This document shows positions 24,618 to 35,990 of a stretch of DNA of 64,000 nucleotides, one piece after another (the first letter of the stretch is position 1; the number at the start of each line of letters is the position of its first letter). Origin of the DNA: Fasciola hepatica (lineage: Eukaryota > Platyhelminthes > Trematoda > Plagiorchiida > Fasciolidae); NCBI GenBank assembly GCA_948099385.1, contig CANUEZ040000140.1:1860001-1924000 (forward strand), read 5' to 3'. The notes beneath the pieces are model-generated. The model did no database searches and was not told the origin of the DNA. It worked only from the letters and a program-made list of their open reading frames with translations. A program made the position numbers and the translations under genes.

Positions 24618-25690
24618 TGGATTTCAGTAAGGCTTCCGGCACCATAGATCATAGCCTGCTGGGCTATAGGTTGCAAACCTATGGGATAAGCTGCAAAGCA
24701 AGAGATTAGGTAGCACACTTTCTGGGGAATCGTAGTTTCCGCGTCAGGGTGGGCTATTACCTATCGAGGCTGGGGTGGGTTACCAGTGGTGTGTCGCAGG
24801 GTTCAGTACTGGGGCCTCTTCCGCTCTTATTCTACCTAAATGGTCCGGCGAAAGGGCTGAGGGACCTACGATTCACCTTTGCAGATGATGTGAAGATAAC
24901 CGGGAGCGATTCATCACAGGATATAAATGCTGTTCTCAGACAGGAAGAACGATGGGATTTAGCTCTGAACTTCATCGAACTCCGAATCCCAACGATCAAC
25001 GTGGGCGAAACGGACAGTTTTCTGCTTCAAAGAGTGCCGGAGGTGAACGACCTAGGTGTGATGGTCACACAGGACTCTAGGCCTTCAAGGCCGTTCCAGG
25101 AAGCTGAAAATGTGACTGGAGTAATATTACTTAGGGTGCTCAATAATATTACATGCAAACAATCAGAAGCCTCCACTTCGTTTTCAAGGTTTTGGTGCGT
25201 ACTCTTCTGGAATATTGCTTGCAGGCATAGGCTCCCTATTATGGCAAGGAGGAGGAGTACTTGGGGGGGAGCAGTGATCTGACACCAGAATGATCGCCTG
25301 CTAGAGGGGGAGGTAGTACTCTTAGCTTCTAGAAAGTCTTGTTTTCTTCTCTTCGGAGCTTCGTGAAGGTCAAGGTGACCTAATGGGAGCGTTCAAGATT
25401 ACAAAGGGTCTATTGGGTATGGACGTGGATGATTTGTTCACTTCTGCCCCTGAGAGCGGCACTAGGTGGCATGGTCTTAGGCTACAAAGGGCACACTCAA
25501 GGCTGGACATGCTAGCTAAATTTTCAGAAATAGAGTTGAGCCTATGTAGCATGGAATTTCAGAGGATGCCATTAGGCTCAGCAACGTGTCAGCTTTCAAG
25601 AAGGCCCTATATTCATATTAAAACACGGCGTTCTCGGAACTGGCCGTGCGAAAGAAGGGTGAGTTAATAGGCCCCTGGGATTTCTGTCAG
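24612..25690 (+). pseudogene. Element I, RT palm, thumb and C-terminus (3' piece)
   Basis: Continuation of I. Motif A 'LDFSKASGTIDH' lies at about 24615-24650 and 'NRSFRVRVGYYLSRLG' near 24730. The 177-codon open frame 24749-25282 carries 'SGVSQGSVLGPLPLLFYLNG' (motif B) and an intact motif C, F-A-D-D, at 24878-24889, followed by 'VKITGS'. The thumb and C-terminal part continue near 25383-25600 in another frame ('RLQRAHSRLDML'), matching the end of CR1/L2 ORF2 proteins. Motif C is preserved, but frameshifts before and after it make the protein incomplete. Confidence 0.8.
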
Positions 25691-25859
25691 TCGGCTATAC
25701 AGTGAAGTGAAGCTGCTTGCAGGCCTTACCCGTCTAGATCGCCTTGGCTTTTTGGTTGGGATGGTTAGTTTTCTGTTTTCCTGTTCAAACTTGGGAATAT
25801 TTATTTGTGTTCCTCTCCAGATTTAGCTGTTTCTACTGTACCGCATAAATTTTCATGTC

Positions 25860-26240
25860 CGGCAGTGAAAACAGAGTTGTTTACCACCGCAAAAAGAAAT
25901 GGCCCCTGCAGCCGCAAAGACGACTGGGAAGGCCAAAGGCCGCCAAATAGGGAGTCAGGTATCATGAGGCAATAAGAAATGTACGGAGGACGTGGGGAGT
26001 GAAGGGATGCTTTGTGACGCCTGCAAACTGTGGTACAGTCGGCCGAGCAGTAAAACTATTAAGAGAGCATATGCGACTGACGTAAAACATATGTACCCGA
26101 AGCTGTTCCGTGCGGAATGCAAATCCACAATAATTGCTATTGGTTTAGGGGTATTAAGAGAGGTCAGGCGAGTGAAAACTAGTAACAAAGACTATCAAGT
26201 GCATCTCAAAAACGAGTGCGCAATTCAGTAGGGAAAAATT
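25860..26240 (+). pseudogene. ORF1 remnant with PHD-like zinc finger (element G)
   Basis: An 'EGMLCDACKLWY' stretch at about 26003-26036 resembles the middle of a PHD-type finger as found in ORF1 of some CR1/L2-like elements. It is followed by 'FRAECKS' near 26107. The expected His and second Cys after WY are missing (the sequence reads S-R-P-S-S), so metal binding would be lost. The better preserved relative is in H at about 39205-39360. Role inferred: nucleic-acid or chromatin binding by the ORF1 protein. Confidence 0.5.
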
Positions 26241-28290
26241 TGTAAGGCAGTCCATCGAGCGAAGGTTGAATCCGAAGGCGGACTGGGTTATAAACGCAGG
26301 CGGCTCTCTGGTTTAGGGTTCAGGAGCTAAGAAAATTCCTGTAAAAGCCCTAAAAAGAAAAAAACTGCTAGCCTTCCACAGCTTGACTATTATATATGCC
26401 TGCGGAACTTGCTTCAATTAGGATGAATTAGCAGCTACGTTGGGTACGCCAGATCATTCCGTCCACTAAGATGTGGCTAAAGCAGCAGGATGTCGCCACT
26501 CGCGCTTGAGTGGGATGTTTCGTGCGGTACAGGAGGGACAAGGACGATGGCGGATTAGGTGATCGAGTGCTGCTGCTGGTTTCCAGGCCCTTGTGCCAGG
26601 AACAGGCGATAGAAATGGGATTACCAAATGTGCAGTGTATAAGCCGTATAACTAGAACGCGAGGAGACCCTGTGACTCCGTGTTAACCGAAGCCCGTACT
26701 CTGATAGATTGGAGGGTACTGAACTGCCGGTCGCAACTGAAAATCTCGGTAAAGATGAAGCAGTGCTCATCATGGGCACTTCAAAGCCTCAAAAATATAC
26801 TGGGAATTGGAAAAAGCTTGACCGGGGTTTTTTGAAGATGCACCTCCGAAAGTCCTACAAGGAAAAGTGCTCATACAACACGTGCAACAGGAAAAGGCAT
26901 TGGAGGATAAACCAGAACTCTGCAATACTTGACTAGCAACGAAGGAGCATGAAGGTGACTTGGGCCCCCGTGGTCATCACAGCACCACCAGGGAAGAGCG
27001 GTTGTGGGATGATAAACGTCGAAATGATGCAAAGCAAAAGCCCACAGTCGGACAAATACCACCGTAAGCTCCATGGCCTGGAGACCGTAGCTGTAGTAGA
27101 TGCTGCGGCAGAAATGAATTGCGAGATCACTCATGGCTACGTGGAGAAGTGAAACCATATCAGGGGAACCCGAAGACACTTCTAGATGCTCTTGCACCGT
27201 TATCGAGAATTAAACGAAATGGTTTGCTACCATGGTGGAAATCTAGGGCACGAAAAGCTCATTCTGGAAGACGCAAAGCCTGGCGCATATTTAGGGATGG
27301 GGGAGCCATATAAAACTACTGGAATATATGACTGCTGGTGGGAAGGCTTTGAGAACCCAACTGGAGGGCAGAGGCCTGCAGGAATAGGAGCCAGTTTGAC
27401 GGGTGAAACTTAACCCGAAAGCACACTTAAGTTACTTCCAGTAAAAGCCAACCCCACTGGTTGCGGCCGGTAACATAAAGGACTCGAACGCCACCCGTCC
27501 TGATTGAGGAAGACGATTTGAGACTGGAGCTAGCAGGACCACAACTACGTAGGGCAACAGGCCGAAGTTTCACAGGTCCAGCCCTGTTTAACCTATTGGT
27601 CTACCTGCTGGTCGGACCTCCCACAGCTACTCAACCAGTCTCTGAGGGGCTGTCAACTGCCAAGAGGATGGAAGCTGGCGTGAGTGGTACCAGTCCAAAG
27701 GGGCGGGAATAGAGAAGCTTCCAACTACTGAACAATGGGCATGACGTCTGCGGTGGCGAAGGTTCTGGAAAGGATTTTACGAAAACAAATGGTCGCCTTC
27801 CTATCCGAGAGTGGGGTGATAAGTAAACATCGACACGGCTTTATGAAGTAGCCGTGAACGACTAGTCTCGATTGCCTCCTAGATGAAGTGACGAGGAGGC
27901 ATGACTATGGCGAAAAGGTGGGGATCTGTTACTTGGGCTTCGGGAAAGCCTTCAGCTCAGTAAAACACAGGCTAGTTGTTTACCGGCCTCCAGCTTGTGG
28001 AATCAACCCACCGTTGAGTGACTGAATAGCCGAGTCACTCAAAAGAAGGAGATTCTACATAGAGGTGGACGTCCACAGGTGCACTATGGGTAAGGTAGCC
28101 AGCGGAGTCACACAGTGGTCGAAGCCTGGGCCAATGCTGTTCCTGTTATATGTAAACGACTAAGCTCATGAGCTGGATTGCCCACACTATGTCTGATGAC
28201 GACATTAAGATGGAGGGTGATCCTTTGGAAGTTCCCTGCAGGACGACCTCGATAGGGGGTGTTGTTGGTGCGCAGAGTAGGAGGTCCCAC
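26241..28290 (+). pseudogene. Non-LTR element G remnant: endonuclease-RT (5' piece)
   Basis: An endonuclease is expected at 26240-27150 but only vague matches are seen. A linker with 'RRKAWRIFRDG' at about 27268-27300 is typical between endonuclease and RT. RT blocks: 'VLERILRKQMVAFLS' near 27762, 'ICYLGFGKAFSS' (motif A, with the catalytic Asp replaced by Gly) near 27925, and 'ASGVTQWSKPGPMLFLLYVND' in two parts near 28099-28160 (motif B, with QGS changed to QWS). Motif C reads S-D-D-D near 28193. At about 28290 the RT is cut by the 3'-UTR insertion and resumes at 30690. Confidence 0.72.
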
Positions 28291-30690
28291 CCATTGTAGT
28301 GCCTGGTGCTCGGTTCCCACATATGCTTGCGTACCCCGCCCTTCTCAGTTTCAACCTTTTTGGGTTCCCTGCAAAACCCTTTACCAGCTTGCTGATGTCC
28401 AATGCTGTAGTAAATACACGATTGGAACAGTTTTACTATGCGGCCACTGCTCTGACGACACTCTGGTATTGATATGCCTACGGTTTACAGCTATGGGCTA
28501 AACCTCACCCGTACTGGTTGACGGAATGAAAAACGTAATCATCGCACTTCTATAGCTAACCGTGCACAATTTTACCTTTTCTGTATTCTTCTCAAGCCCA
28601 CGCACTAGTGGTGATGACAATAGTCAGAGATGATTCGTCTGCTACCTTGTCGACTCACCAACCCATCCAAAATGCCTACTGACACTAGGTCCCCGAAAAA
28701 ACCGTTTGTCTTTTAGCGATAGACACTCGCTTTGACTTAATTCCTATGTCTCAGGCTAGAACTCAGCGGTCTCATCCTGCTTTTCTTGCGCCTTTTTCGT
28801 ACACTGGAGTCTTGCTACGCAGGTTGCTATTCTTCAGTAACTAAGCCCTACTTCTCTGCGCATTTGCTAGTGATAAGTTAAGACCCCATTCCGTATACCT
28901 CTGATTTCTCATGACCCCGCGGAATACCCGCTCGTTCGCTTTCACATGAAAAGCCTCACCTTAACACCCAGTGTTTTCCTTCCTTTTTATTGTTTGCCTT
29001 CCTCGGCCACAGCTGGTTAACCGACCAGACTGCTGCCTTCCTATTCTTCTTCCAGATCATACCCTCTACTATTGTTTTATTCCTGGTTCCCAAATGGACT
29101 TCCTTTCCGCATCCACCACCTACCTGATATCTCCCCAACTCCCCACTGTCACCCAGCTAACCTAGAAAATAACCAGTCTCCCTCCAGGGATCCCTAATAT
29201 ACCGGACCACTGGCCGAATGATAGCTAAATGTTCGGGTAACAAAATGTTCATTGTCTGGTTTCCATCAAAACGGTAACCATAACCCACAGCTGGAACACT
29301 CTCCAGACTGCCGCACTCCCGATCTCTTTCAGATCGCATTGGTCACTTGGGTGGCCGTCGGCCAACTCGACATCACTCCCGGACCAGACTATTTGATCCA
29401 TCGGATTGACAATGGTTTAAACCTATACTCTCGCCTGCTGACATTACAGGGGGCACAGTACACGGCTGACCGTAATCCTATAACCAGAGCAGCAAACCCT
29501 CATGAAAGTCTCGCCGGATAGTGGAGCTGATTCGTGAAACCAGTCATCACCCCACACCAGCCCAACACCCATTTCCAGTACTCCATTCCAACAGTTCAAT
29601 TCATTCCGCGCTGCAGCACGAAACCAATGACCGGAACCCAGCCCTCACCGCAGCTTTCTCAACCTATTCTGCCCACTTCGTCAAACTAGCCCTTTTTACC
29701 CGCTACATCACCTTTCCACCTGTCATCACCTGCAACCGAGGTCCCTATGAAAAAAATGCCAGCCACCTGTAGCCAACCAGAACTTGAATAATAGTTCTTC
29801 TATCACATAGACAAAAAAAATTATCTCTTCACTCTTCCAAATTTTGCCTAGCGGCATCAGTGGCGTTTCCCTCCACTAGTCTGTTTCTGCGACGGCTCCT
29901 CTTTAAAAGTCCGTTCTGCGTTCATAAACCATTCATGCTCTTCAAACGTTCACTGCATTCCTTGTGAATTTTTTCGCTTTCATGTGAATTTCCGTGTGAC
30001 ACTGAAATCACGTGCACAAAAGGTTTGCCTTATTATCACATTTGACTCATTTGCTCTTATTTTACATGCTCCTCTCCGAATAAAATTAGTTGCCCGATGC
30101 TGGATCAATCTTCTATATTTCGCTGGCATCTCTGACTGCTTGTTGATAACCCCATGCGGACTTTCCTTTCAATCTTGTTCTTTGGTAACTCTACCGTCCG
30201 GTCACTCCCTGATGAACTTCCAGTTATCCAGTTGGTGCACCCTCGCGTCCATTTCTGGATGCCGTGAACTGTCGCAGCCAGTTTTCGGCACCCATAAGGA
30301 CTATCCTGTATTACTCCTGCCTCAACTGACTGTCCATGTTGTGATATCCGACCTGGCGTTTTTCTGTTCCTTGCGACCACTGTAATCTTTAACATTCTCC
30401 AGTATTATTTACATCAGCATCCTCACGTTCGTCCGGTTATCCACATTGCCCCCTTCGAATTAGAAACCGGTTTACAACTTCCGCCTTAACCATCTCCACT
30501 TCAGTTCAGTCAAACACTACCCATCCTTACTGTTATATTTCGGCGACTGTGTGGTTCCTTGATATCAAAATTGTGAAAACCCCATATTGTCATGTATTGC
30601 TGTGTTCTCTGATCTTGCCTTGTTCATGTACCTCGATCACGGTCAAGAAATATACAATTATCATTATCATTATCAATTATCACTATCGCT
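28290..30690 (+). mobile_element. 3'-UTR-only CR1-like insertion splitting element G
   Basis: Reverse-complement relative of the 3' UTR of the copy starting at 39911. The match can be followed by eye from the tail (ATTATC units at about 30652-30682, next to bases that match 39943 onward) back to about 28290, which matches about 42280. This is about 2.4 kb, the 3' portion of the family's UTR, without ORF2. The strand is C/T-rich. Identity is high near the 3' end (the stretch 30420-30660 matches the copy at 31022 almost base for base) and lower further away. Host RT sequence ends at its left edge and continues at its right edge. Confidence 0.82.
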
Positions 30691-31001
30691 CGACAACGCC
30701 ATATGGAGGCAACTTGCCGACTGCAACCCTCAGGTCAGCCCGAGAGAACTTGAAGATGGAGATACCAGGGCTGTTTTAGAGAGGACTAATACGGTCAAAG
30801 ATCTGAGGGGTGTCTATGACTGCTGATTTCAAAACCCGGACGCTATGTTTTGCATCCTCAAAAAGAGGTCATATTGCCCTCCTAAAGTTGATGAGAACAG
30901 TTGCCTCTCGGAATCGGCGGGATACTGTTACTGATCCACACAACGTAAGTAACTCAGCTTCTGGAGTAAACCGTTCAGGATTGTCATCCAAATCTTATGG
31001 T
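30691..31001 (+). pseudogene. Element G, RT thumb piece between two insertions
   Basis: Short host RT segment. It contains 'LEDGDTRAVLERTNTVKDL' near 30748-30804, then 'VSMTADFKTRTLC' and 'LLKLMRTVASRN' up to about 30920. This order (KDLGV, DxxFK, a following Leu/Arg-rich helix) is the thumb of CR1-like RTs just after the palm. One frameshift lies near 30805. It is bounded on the left by a plus-strand insertion tail and on the right by a minus-strand insertion tail. Confidence 0.72.
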
Positions 31002-31415
31002 AACGATAATAATAGTGATAACGATAATGGTATATTTCTTGACCGTGGTCGAGACACATGCACAGGTCAGGATCAGAGAATGCGGCAATACATGACAATG
31101 TGGGGTTTTCACAATTTTGAAATCAAGGAACCACACAGTCGCCGAAATATAACAGTAAGGCTGAGTAGTGTTTGACTGAACTGAAGTGGAGATGGTTAAG
31201 GCGGAAGTTGTAAACCGGTTTCTAATTCGAAGGGGGCAATGTGGATAACCGGACGAACGTGAGGATGCTGATGTAAATAATACTGGAGAATGTTAAAAAG
31301 TGCAGTGGTTGCAAGGACCAGTGAAGCAACGGGCGTCGGACATCACAACATGGACAGCGAGTTTAGGCAGGAAAAATGCTCAATGTGCCTGGTAGGTGTC
31401 GAAAACTGGCTGCAA
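31002..31415 (-). mobile_element. Young, strongly 5'-truncated CR1-like insertion (3' end only)
   Basis: The 394 bases 31022-31415 match 39936-40329 with one difference seen on base-by-base reading. It begins (in plus orientation) with the complement of the ATT/ATC tail at 31002-31028 and stops abruptly at 31415, where the match to the other copy ends. This is the pattern of a recent, severely 5'-truncated insertion. The 69-codon plus-strand frame at 31290-31499 is not a gene; its equivalent at 40204 diverges where the repeat ends. Confidence 0.85.
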
Positions 31416-33198
31416 CTGGCCGGGGTAACCGGGCTCGCAGTGCCCAAAACTACGACAAAATTTGTTTACCAGGAAAAAAGGTTCTGGGCCGCGCAGTAAA
31501 GCTCCGATGTGGGTGATGATGGAATCCAACTTCTCTCGCTAGCCTGCAAAATTAATCTAAAACCCAGCATCCTAGGTTGGCCAGGCAAAATTTAGCATAC
31601 CTACGATGACTCCCGTTTTCCACACTTTTTTGTGGCTCCACAACGGACTTAAACTCTCAAGGCCACGAAAAAAACCCAATGGCTGCGACATGTAATGTAG
31701 AGCATATAGGAAGAGACTAGAATAAACCAAACTAAAAGGCAGCCAAACACTTCGCCTTTTGCCCTCCCCCACAACAATCACTCTAATTCAGCAGTGATCC
31801 TCGGCCTGAAGGTAGATTCCTACAAAACCAAAATAACAAAGGCTGGGGTGTTTCGCTCTCCGGTTGACCCCTATCCCACCGAACTGCGGTCATAACGTGA
31901 TGTGATATGGGGGGCCCCCGTGCCCTGACTATGAAAGCCGACAAAAAGTAAGGTGGGCTGCCAAAATCTTCATGGTTCTAAGGGAGTCCCGGAGGACACT
32001 AAGGAGGCCTGAAAGCCTGAAAATCGAGGGTCAAAAGAAGAAAAGAAGGAAGATGAGGTGGGCTCCTGGGCAAATGAGTGCGGGGATCCGCCTTTCTGTC
32101 GTCATAAAACACCTGACCGATCACCCAAAGCGACACTGATCCTCAACCTGTTTTGGAATCAAGCTGAATACGTAGCAGAGATTGGTTTGTGCCTCTTTGC
32201 AGGTATAGTCCTAGTACGGTGAAGCGTCCTACATCCAACATCTTAAGTTAGCGCAGTTTCACTCACACTGAAGTTTTCAATTCCAAATCGATGAACTACT
32301 CCTCTTCGTATTCCTCTTTTTCAAAGTTTTAATGTTTTATTGTCCATGGCTGTTATTTTTTCCTGTTTCTTTTTCTTTTCTTTTTCTTTATTTCTCGTCT
32401 TTCGAGTTTGCTACCTCACCTTCTAGTCGTGTTTTCAAATTCAGTAGAAAGATGGAAAGTCCTCAGTATTTTCCATGCAAGCTCCTCTACGGCAGCCTGG
32501 AGGGAGAACCGATGAATGTCAGCGTCAAAGTCACACCTTCGACGAAGACAGCTTGTCGTGCTGCCACGCCTCAATGTTCGGTGGACTCCTCGGTTGATAG
32601 TACTTCTACCGGGGTTCTCTTGTTTTTGGGAAGGAGAAATCGATGGTTGGGCAGCTAGAAAGCCGCGACATTGTAGTAACCATTAGAACGAGTGCTACTT
32701 CCGACGCACTTCCTAGGCACAAGCGAGCGTGCTGTCTCTGCATTCGGGATCTGTGGGGATAAACTCAGTTGACGCTCCACCGTCTTTCGTCGTTGATTTC
32801 CTTTACGAGTGCGGTCACAGAAGCTGAGGGAGCGTGCCCTCTAATAAAAGGTGAGCCCTTTCTACATTTTCCCCTAGGTAATTCCACCTATGTGGCCCGG
32901 CCAGGTTTCGTGCACGGTAGATTTTCCCTCTATTCGTCAGTCATATATTCGGTCTAACATTAGTTAGTTTTTTTACGGCGTATATATATCCCCACTGGAC
33001 ATTTTCAACTACGTACATTTCCTTGGCAGGTGCAAGCATTTCGTCCTTTTTTCTGGTCGTGGCTGTTGCATCGGTCCGTTTGCTTCCCCATTATTTCCGA
33101 GATTTTGTAGGTTAGGCGTTGCCAACTATTTTTTTGGAATCCCAGGTCACTTCATTTCCATGGCGCACCCACTTCACAATGAACAGGGAGCCTAGGCC
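31416..33198. other. Flank between element G and the Gypsy element; possible Gypsy 5' LTR/leader
   Basis: No firm gene. The first few hundred bases may be the decayed end of G. The 108-codon frame 32332-32658 and the 62-codon frame 32769-32957 have no recognised domain. The stretch 32300-33190 would be the place of the Gypsy 5' LTR and leader. A TGGCGCACCC word at about 33161 is reminiscent of the primer-binding site used by CsRn1-like elements, but I could not match it to a repeated LTR. Confidence 0.3.
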
Positions 33199-33224
33199 AT
33201 GAGGTGCGCACGAAAATACCGGAT

Positions 33225-33754
33225 TTTATACCGGAAGATCAGGAGGGCGTTTATCTCCATCCTCACTTTTCTTTTCCAGGGGGCTCGCGTATCTGGCCAG
33301 CGGTCCAAGTATAGTAAACTGCTCTCAGCAATCCCAGCTAGTATGATCCCGGATCACAACCCTTACGACACTTCGGGGAGCTCTCATTAGAATTGTGGCA
33401 GCTTCGGAAGAGAAACGTATCCGGCTCGTTTTCTCCGAAATCCAGCTGGGAGACACAACTCCTCCGCAGCTGATACGGAAAGTGCTTTCACTGGTAGGTA
33501 CGACGTCCATGGAAGATGCGGTCTTGCGTCACCCATGGATGGAACGACTCTCATCGTATGCTCAAAGTGCAGTGGAAGTTTTATTGCAGATCGGCAGTTT
33601 GGATCAATGCACAGAGGCCGTAAACAAAGTCCTCGATAGTGCAAATTCATTTGCCTCACTGGCTCTTTTGTTCGGTACCACCACCGCTGCTCCCCTTGAT
33701 GCGGTCGCTAACTCTACTTCGAAGACCACCTACCACAGGGCACACAGTAGCTAG
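33225..33754 (+). pseudogene. Gypsy Gag (capsid) remnant
   Basis: Begins with 'KYSKLLSAIPASMIPDHNP' at about 33309-33365, the first conserved block of the capsid region of this Gypsy group. After a frameshift it continues in the 119-codon frame 33395-33754, with 'SEEKRIRLVFSEIQLGD' and then 'LRHPWMERLSS'. These correspond to the SEExRLRxLFxxxxLGD and LxxLWLxRLP blocks of related Gags. Gag forms the particle that packages the element RNA. No zinc knuckle (CxxC) was seen downstream. Confidence 0.65.
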
Positions 33755-34019
33755 TCTGACATTCAAACGTTATGTAAACAGGCTCGCTTTTTGATGCAGG
33801 TGGCTGAACAGCAAGAGAGCAACCTCAACAGCCTTCACAGTCGAAGCCAGATCAGCTGTAATTTCACGGCTAGTGCCCTTATCCAAATTGCCAATCGGGG
33901 AAGTGTTACTTTAACCATTGTTTCGGACCTTGAACTCACAGATGTGAAGGGCCCTGTCATTTCCACTCCATCCAGGTAATGGCAATGGGCTGTACCGGCC
34001 CCTCTGTTCCTAGTCGCTT

Positions 34020-34420
34020 CATTAACCTGGAAGTCAAGACTTCCGATACGTCTTCTCAATGGATATGGGAGCGCAGGTCTGTATGATGCCGATTTCAGAA
34101 CGGTCCTTTCCCCCTCCCCCACAGCACTGCCACTGCAAGTCGCCAACGGCAATTCGGTCCCAACACAAAGGGGTCCATTTCTCTTGCCGGACCCAGGTCT
34201 ATGTCGTCCTTTTCCGTGGGCTTTCCTCGTCGTCCAGGTGCACCATGCTTCACTACGCCTAATTTGTTTAGAAATTCTTGGTCTAGTAGTCAATGTCGGC
34301 AAGCAACAGCTCGTAGATCGGGTTACGTAAGGTTCTGCTGTTGGTTTCCTGATCCAAGCTTAGTCACCAGCTATCCTCACTCCATTTCCCACTTCCGAAC
34401 CAGAATTCGGTAGTCTGTTT
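34020..34420 (+). pseudogene. Gypsy aspartic protease remnant
   Basis: The retroviral-type protease active site reads D-M-G-A at 34062-34073, followed by 'QVCMMPISERS', where D-T/S-G-A is expected. Downstream, in another frame near 34218-34300, a hydrophobic stretch corresponds to the end of the domain. The Thr/Ser to Met change and the frameshift would abolish activity. The protease normally releases Gag and Pol proteins inside the particle. Confidence 0.65.
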
Positions 34421-34810
34421 GGCGAGTACTCTGATATTGTACGCCCAAACTCCAACCTGCCTCCAATCGCCACTGATGTGGCCAATTACTACGTCACACA
34501 AAGGACCCAGTCTACGCTCGATCTCGCTAGTCGGCTCCAGGCAGGTTCTGTATAGCCCACTTCGCCTTCCAGCTCGTGCTCAGCTTGGAAATTATCCGGC
34601 TTTCCAACAGTCCGTGGGGATCACCCCTACAAGTGTTCCCGAAGAAGGCACCGGACACTGGAGACCGTGCGGGGATTATAGCTCACCCAACCCAGTGGCT
34701 ATGCTTGACCGATTTCCTATTCCGCACATCACAGACCTCGCCCCTGGCTTGGCGGGTAAGGTAATTTTCAGTGGGAAAGGTTCAGTGCGGGCATATAACC
34801 AAACACCAGT
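34421..34810 (+). pseudogene. Gypsy reverse transcriptase, N-terminal piece
   Basis: Gypsy RT fingers: 'GHWRPCGDYSSPNP' near 34654-34695, 'DRFPIPHITDLAPGLAGKV' near 34709-34765, and 'SVRAYNQTPVV' near 34784-34816 (motif A region). In the last, the usual D of KxDLVRAYHQ reads G-S. The reading is broken at 34811 by the SINE-like repeat. It converts element RNA to DNA in the particle when intact. Confidence 0.8.
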
Positions 34811-35112
34811 AGTTCAGTTCAGTTGAGTGCAGTTTGCTCAGGACAGATAATGGCCACGGCCATTCGAGCTTTCAGAATTCCTTTGATGGAACGCAAATTA
34901 GTTGGACACCCACCGCTGCACAGTTTTTTCTCCGATTCTCCGCTAGAAATAGAGGAGAAACGAATTGCAGAGGGCAAGAGTACCAACGCTCATCGCCTTA
35001 GAAGGGCTTAAATTTCTGTAAGCCTTCAACAGGAAACAAATCAAGAAAGCAGACAAATGGGTGACTCAAGCGTACAAAACAAGAGTCCGACAGGACCGAC
35101 CCCGTAACCACA
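34811..35112 (+). repeat. SINE-like repeat, copy 2 (inside Gypsy RT)
   Basis: Starts with AGTTC repeats at 34811-34825, then CAGTTTGCTCAGG and GATAATGGCCACGGCCATTC. These are the same words in the same order as at 13882. It interrupts the Gypsy RT between the 'RAYNQTPVV' block and the block that begins near 35113. Length is about 300 bases, slightly longer than copy 1. No open frame or target-site duplication was recognised. Confidence 0.65.
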
Positions 35113-35990
35113 GAGGCTGAGGCAGTTGTTTCCAAACAAATGCAACAACTCTTTTGGTCCTCTCAAGTTTCTGAGAACGCTGTTTGGACTGAGCAATGAT
35201 GCACAAACTTTCTGGCGTTTCATCGATGCAGTATGCAGTGTTTTAGGTTTTGCATTCGCCTATCTTGTCGACCCCCTGATTTCCACCTCGTCTAAGGCAG
35301 AACATCCAGCACATCTACGCACTCTTTGCGACCGCCCATCTCAACATAAGGCCACGGTCAACGCAAACAAGTGTGTAATGTGTCCACGCCAACGACTTTC
35401 TCCGCCACAAGGTGACTTCTACAAGGATTATGCCACTGCAGAATATGGTGCAGGCAATCCTGGGCTACCCAGAACCCACTTTATCTAAGCAAGTACTGCA
35501 TTTCGACAGGTCGGTCAACTTTTGTGGGTGTTTCATTCCCCATTGCGCCCAGCTAATGCAGCCACTCACCGATCTGTTTAAAGGCAAAGCGAAGCAGCTA
35601 GTTTCACAGAAACCGCACGAGATGCTTCCGCTATGCTGAAGCGGGCTATAAATCATGTAGCCTGGCCTCCACGGCTGAAACCAACCTAGCCAGTTGCTAT
35701 GGTCACCAACTCATGGGTCAGAGCCTTGGGCGCTGTGCTGCAAAATCACCTAGCTGGCACTTGGTAGCCGCTGCATTTTTCTCCAAATAAATAAAACCAG
35801 CTAAATCTAAGCCGCAAAATCCTAGCTATCTGTCTAGGCGTCTGTCACTCTGGGCACATGTTAGATCGAATTCGTGGTCTACTCCGATCTCTAGTTAATC
35901 ATCCAAGCACTGCCAGCCACCAAGAACAGATGCTCTCCCAGAAAGTCTAGACTTGTGAATTACTTCACTCAATACAAGAGCAATGTTCGT
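35113..35990 (+). pseudogene. Gypsy RT C-terminal piece and RNase H
   Basis: RT palm resumes with 'LFGLSNDAQTFWRFIDAV' at about 35182-35235. The catalytic motif C reads Y-L-V-D at 35261-35272 instead of Y-I/V-D-D. 'SSKAEHPAHLRTL' follows. The connection and RNase H region start with 'VNFCGCFIPHCAQLMQPLTDLFKGK', readable in two halves near 35513-35590. Later RNase H blocks are visible only as fragments to about 35990. Multiple stops are present. Confidence 0.75.

Noticed and set aside
31290..31499. Two frames with the same start (31290 and 40204) that look like a small paralogous gene pair
   Set aside because: The identity is that of the shared retrotransposon 3' end, and the frames diverge exactly where the repeat ends.
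32332..32658. 108-codon frame with a hydrophobic N-terminus resembling a signal peptide
   Set aside because: The hydrophobic part comes from a T-rich tract (TTTTTCTTTTC), there is no recognised domain, and its position fits an LTR or leader.
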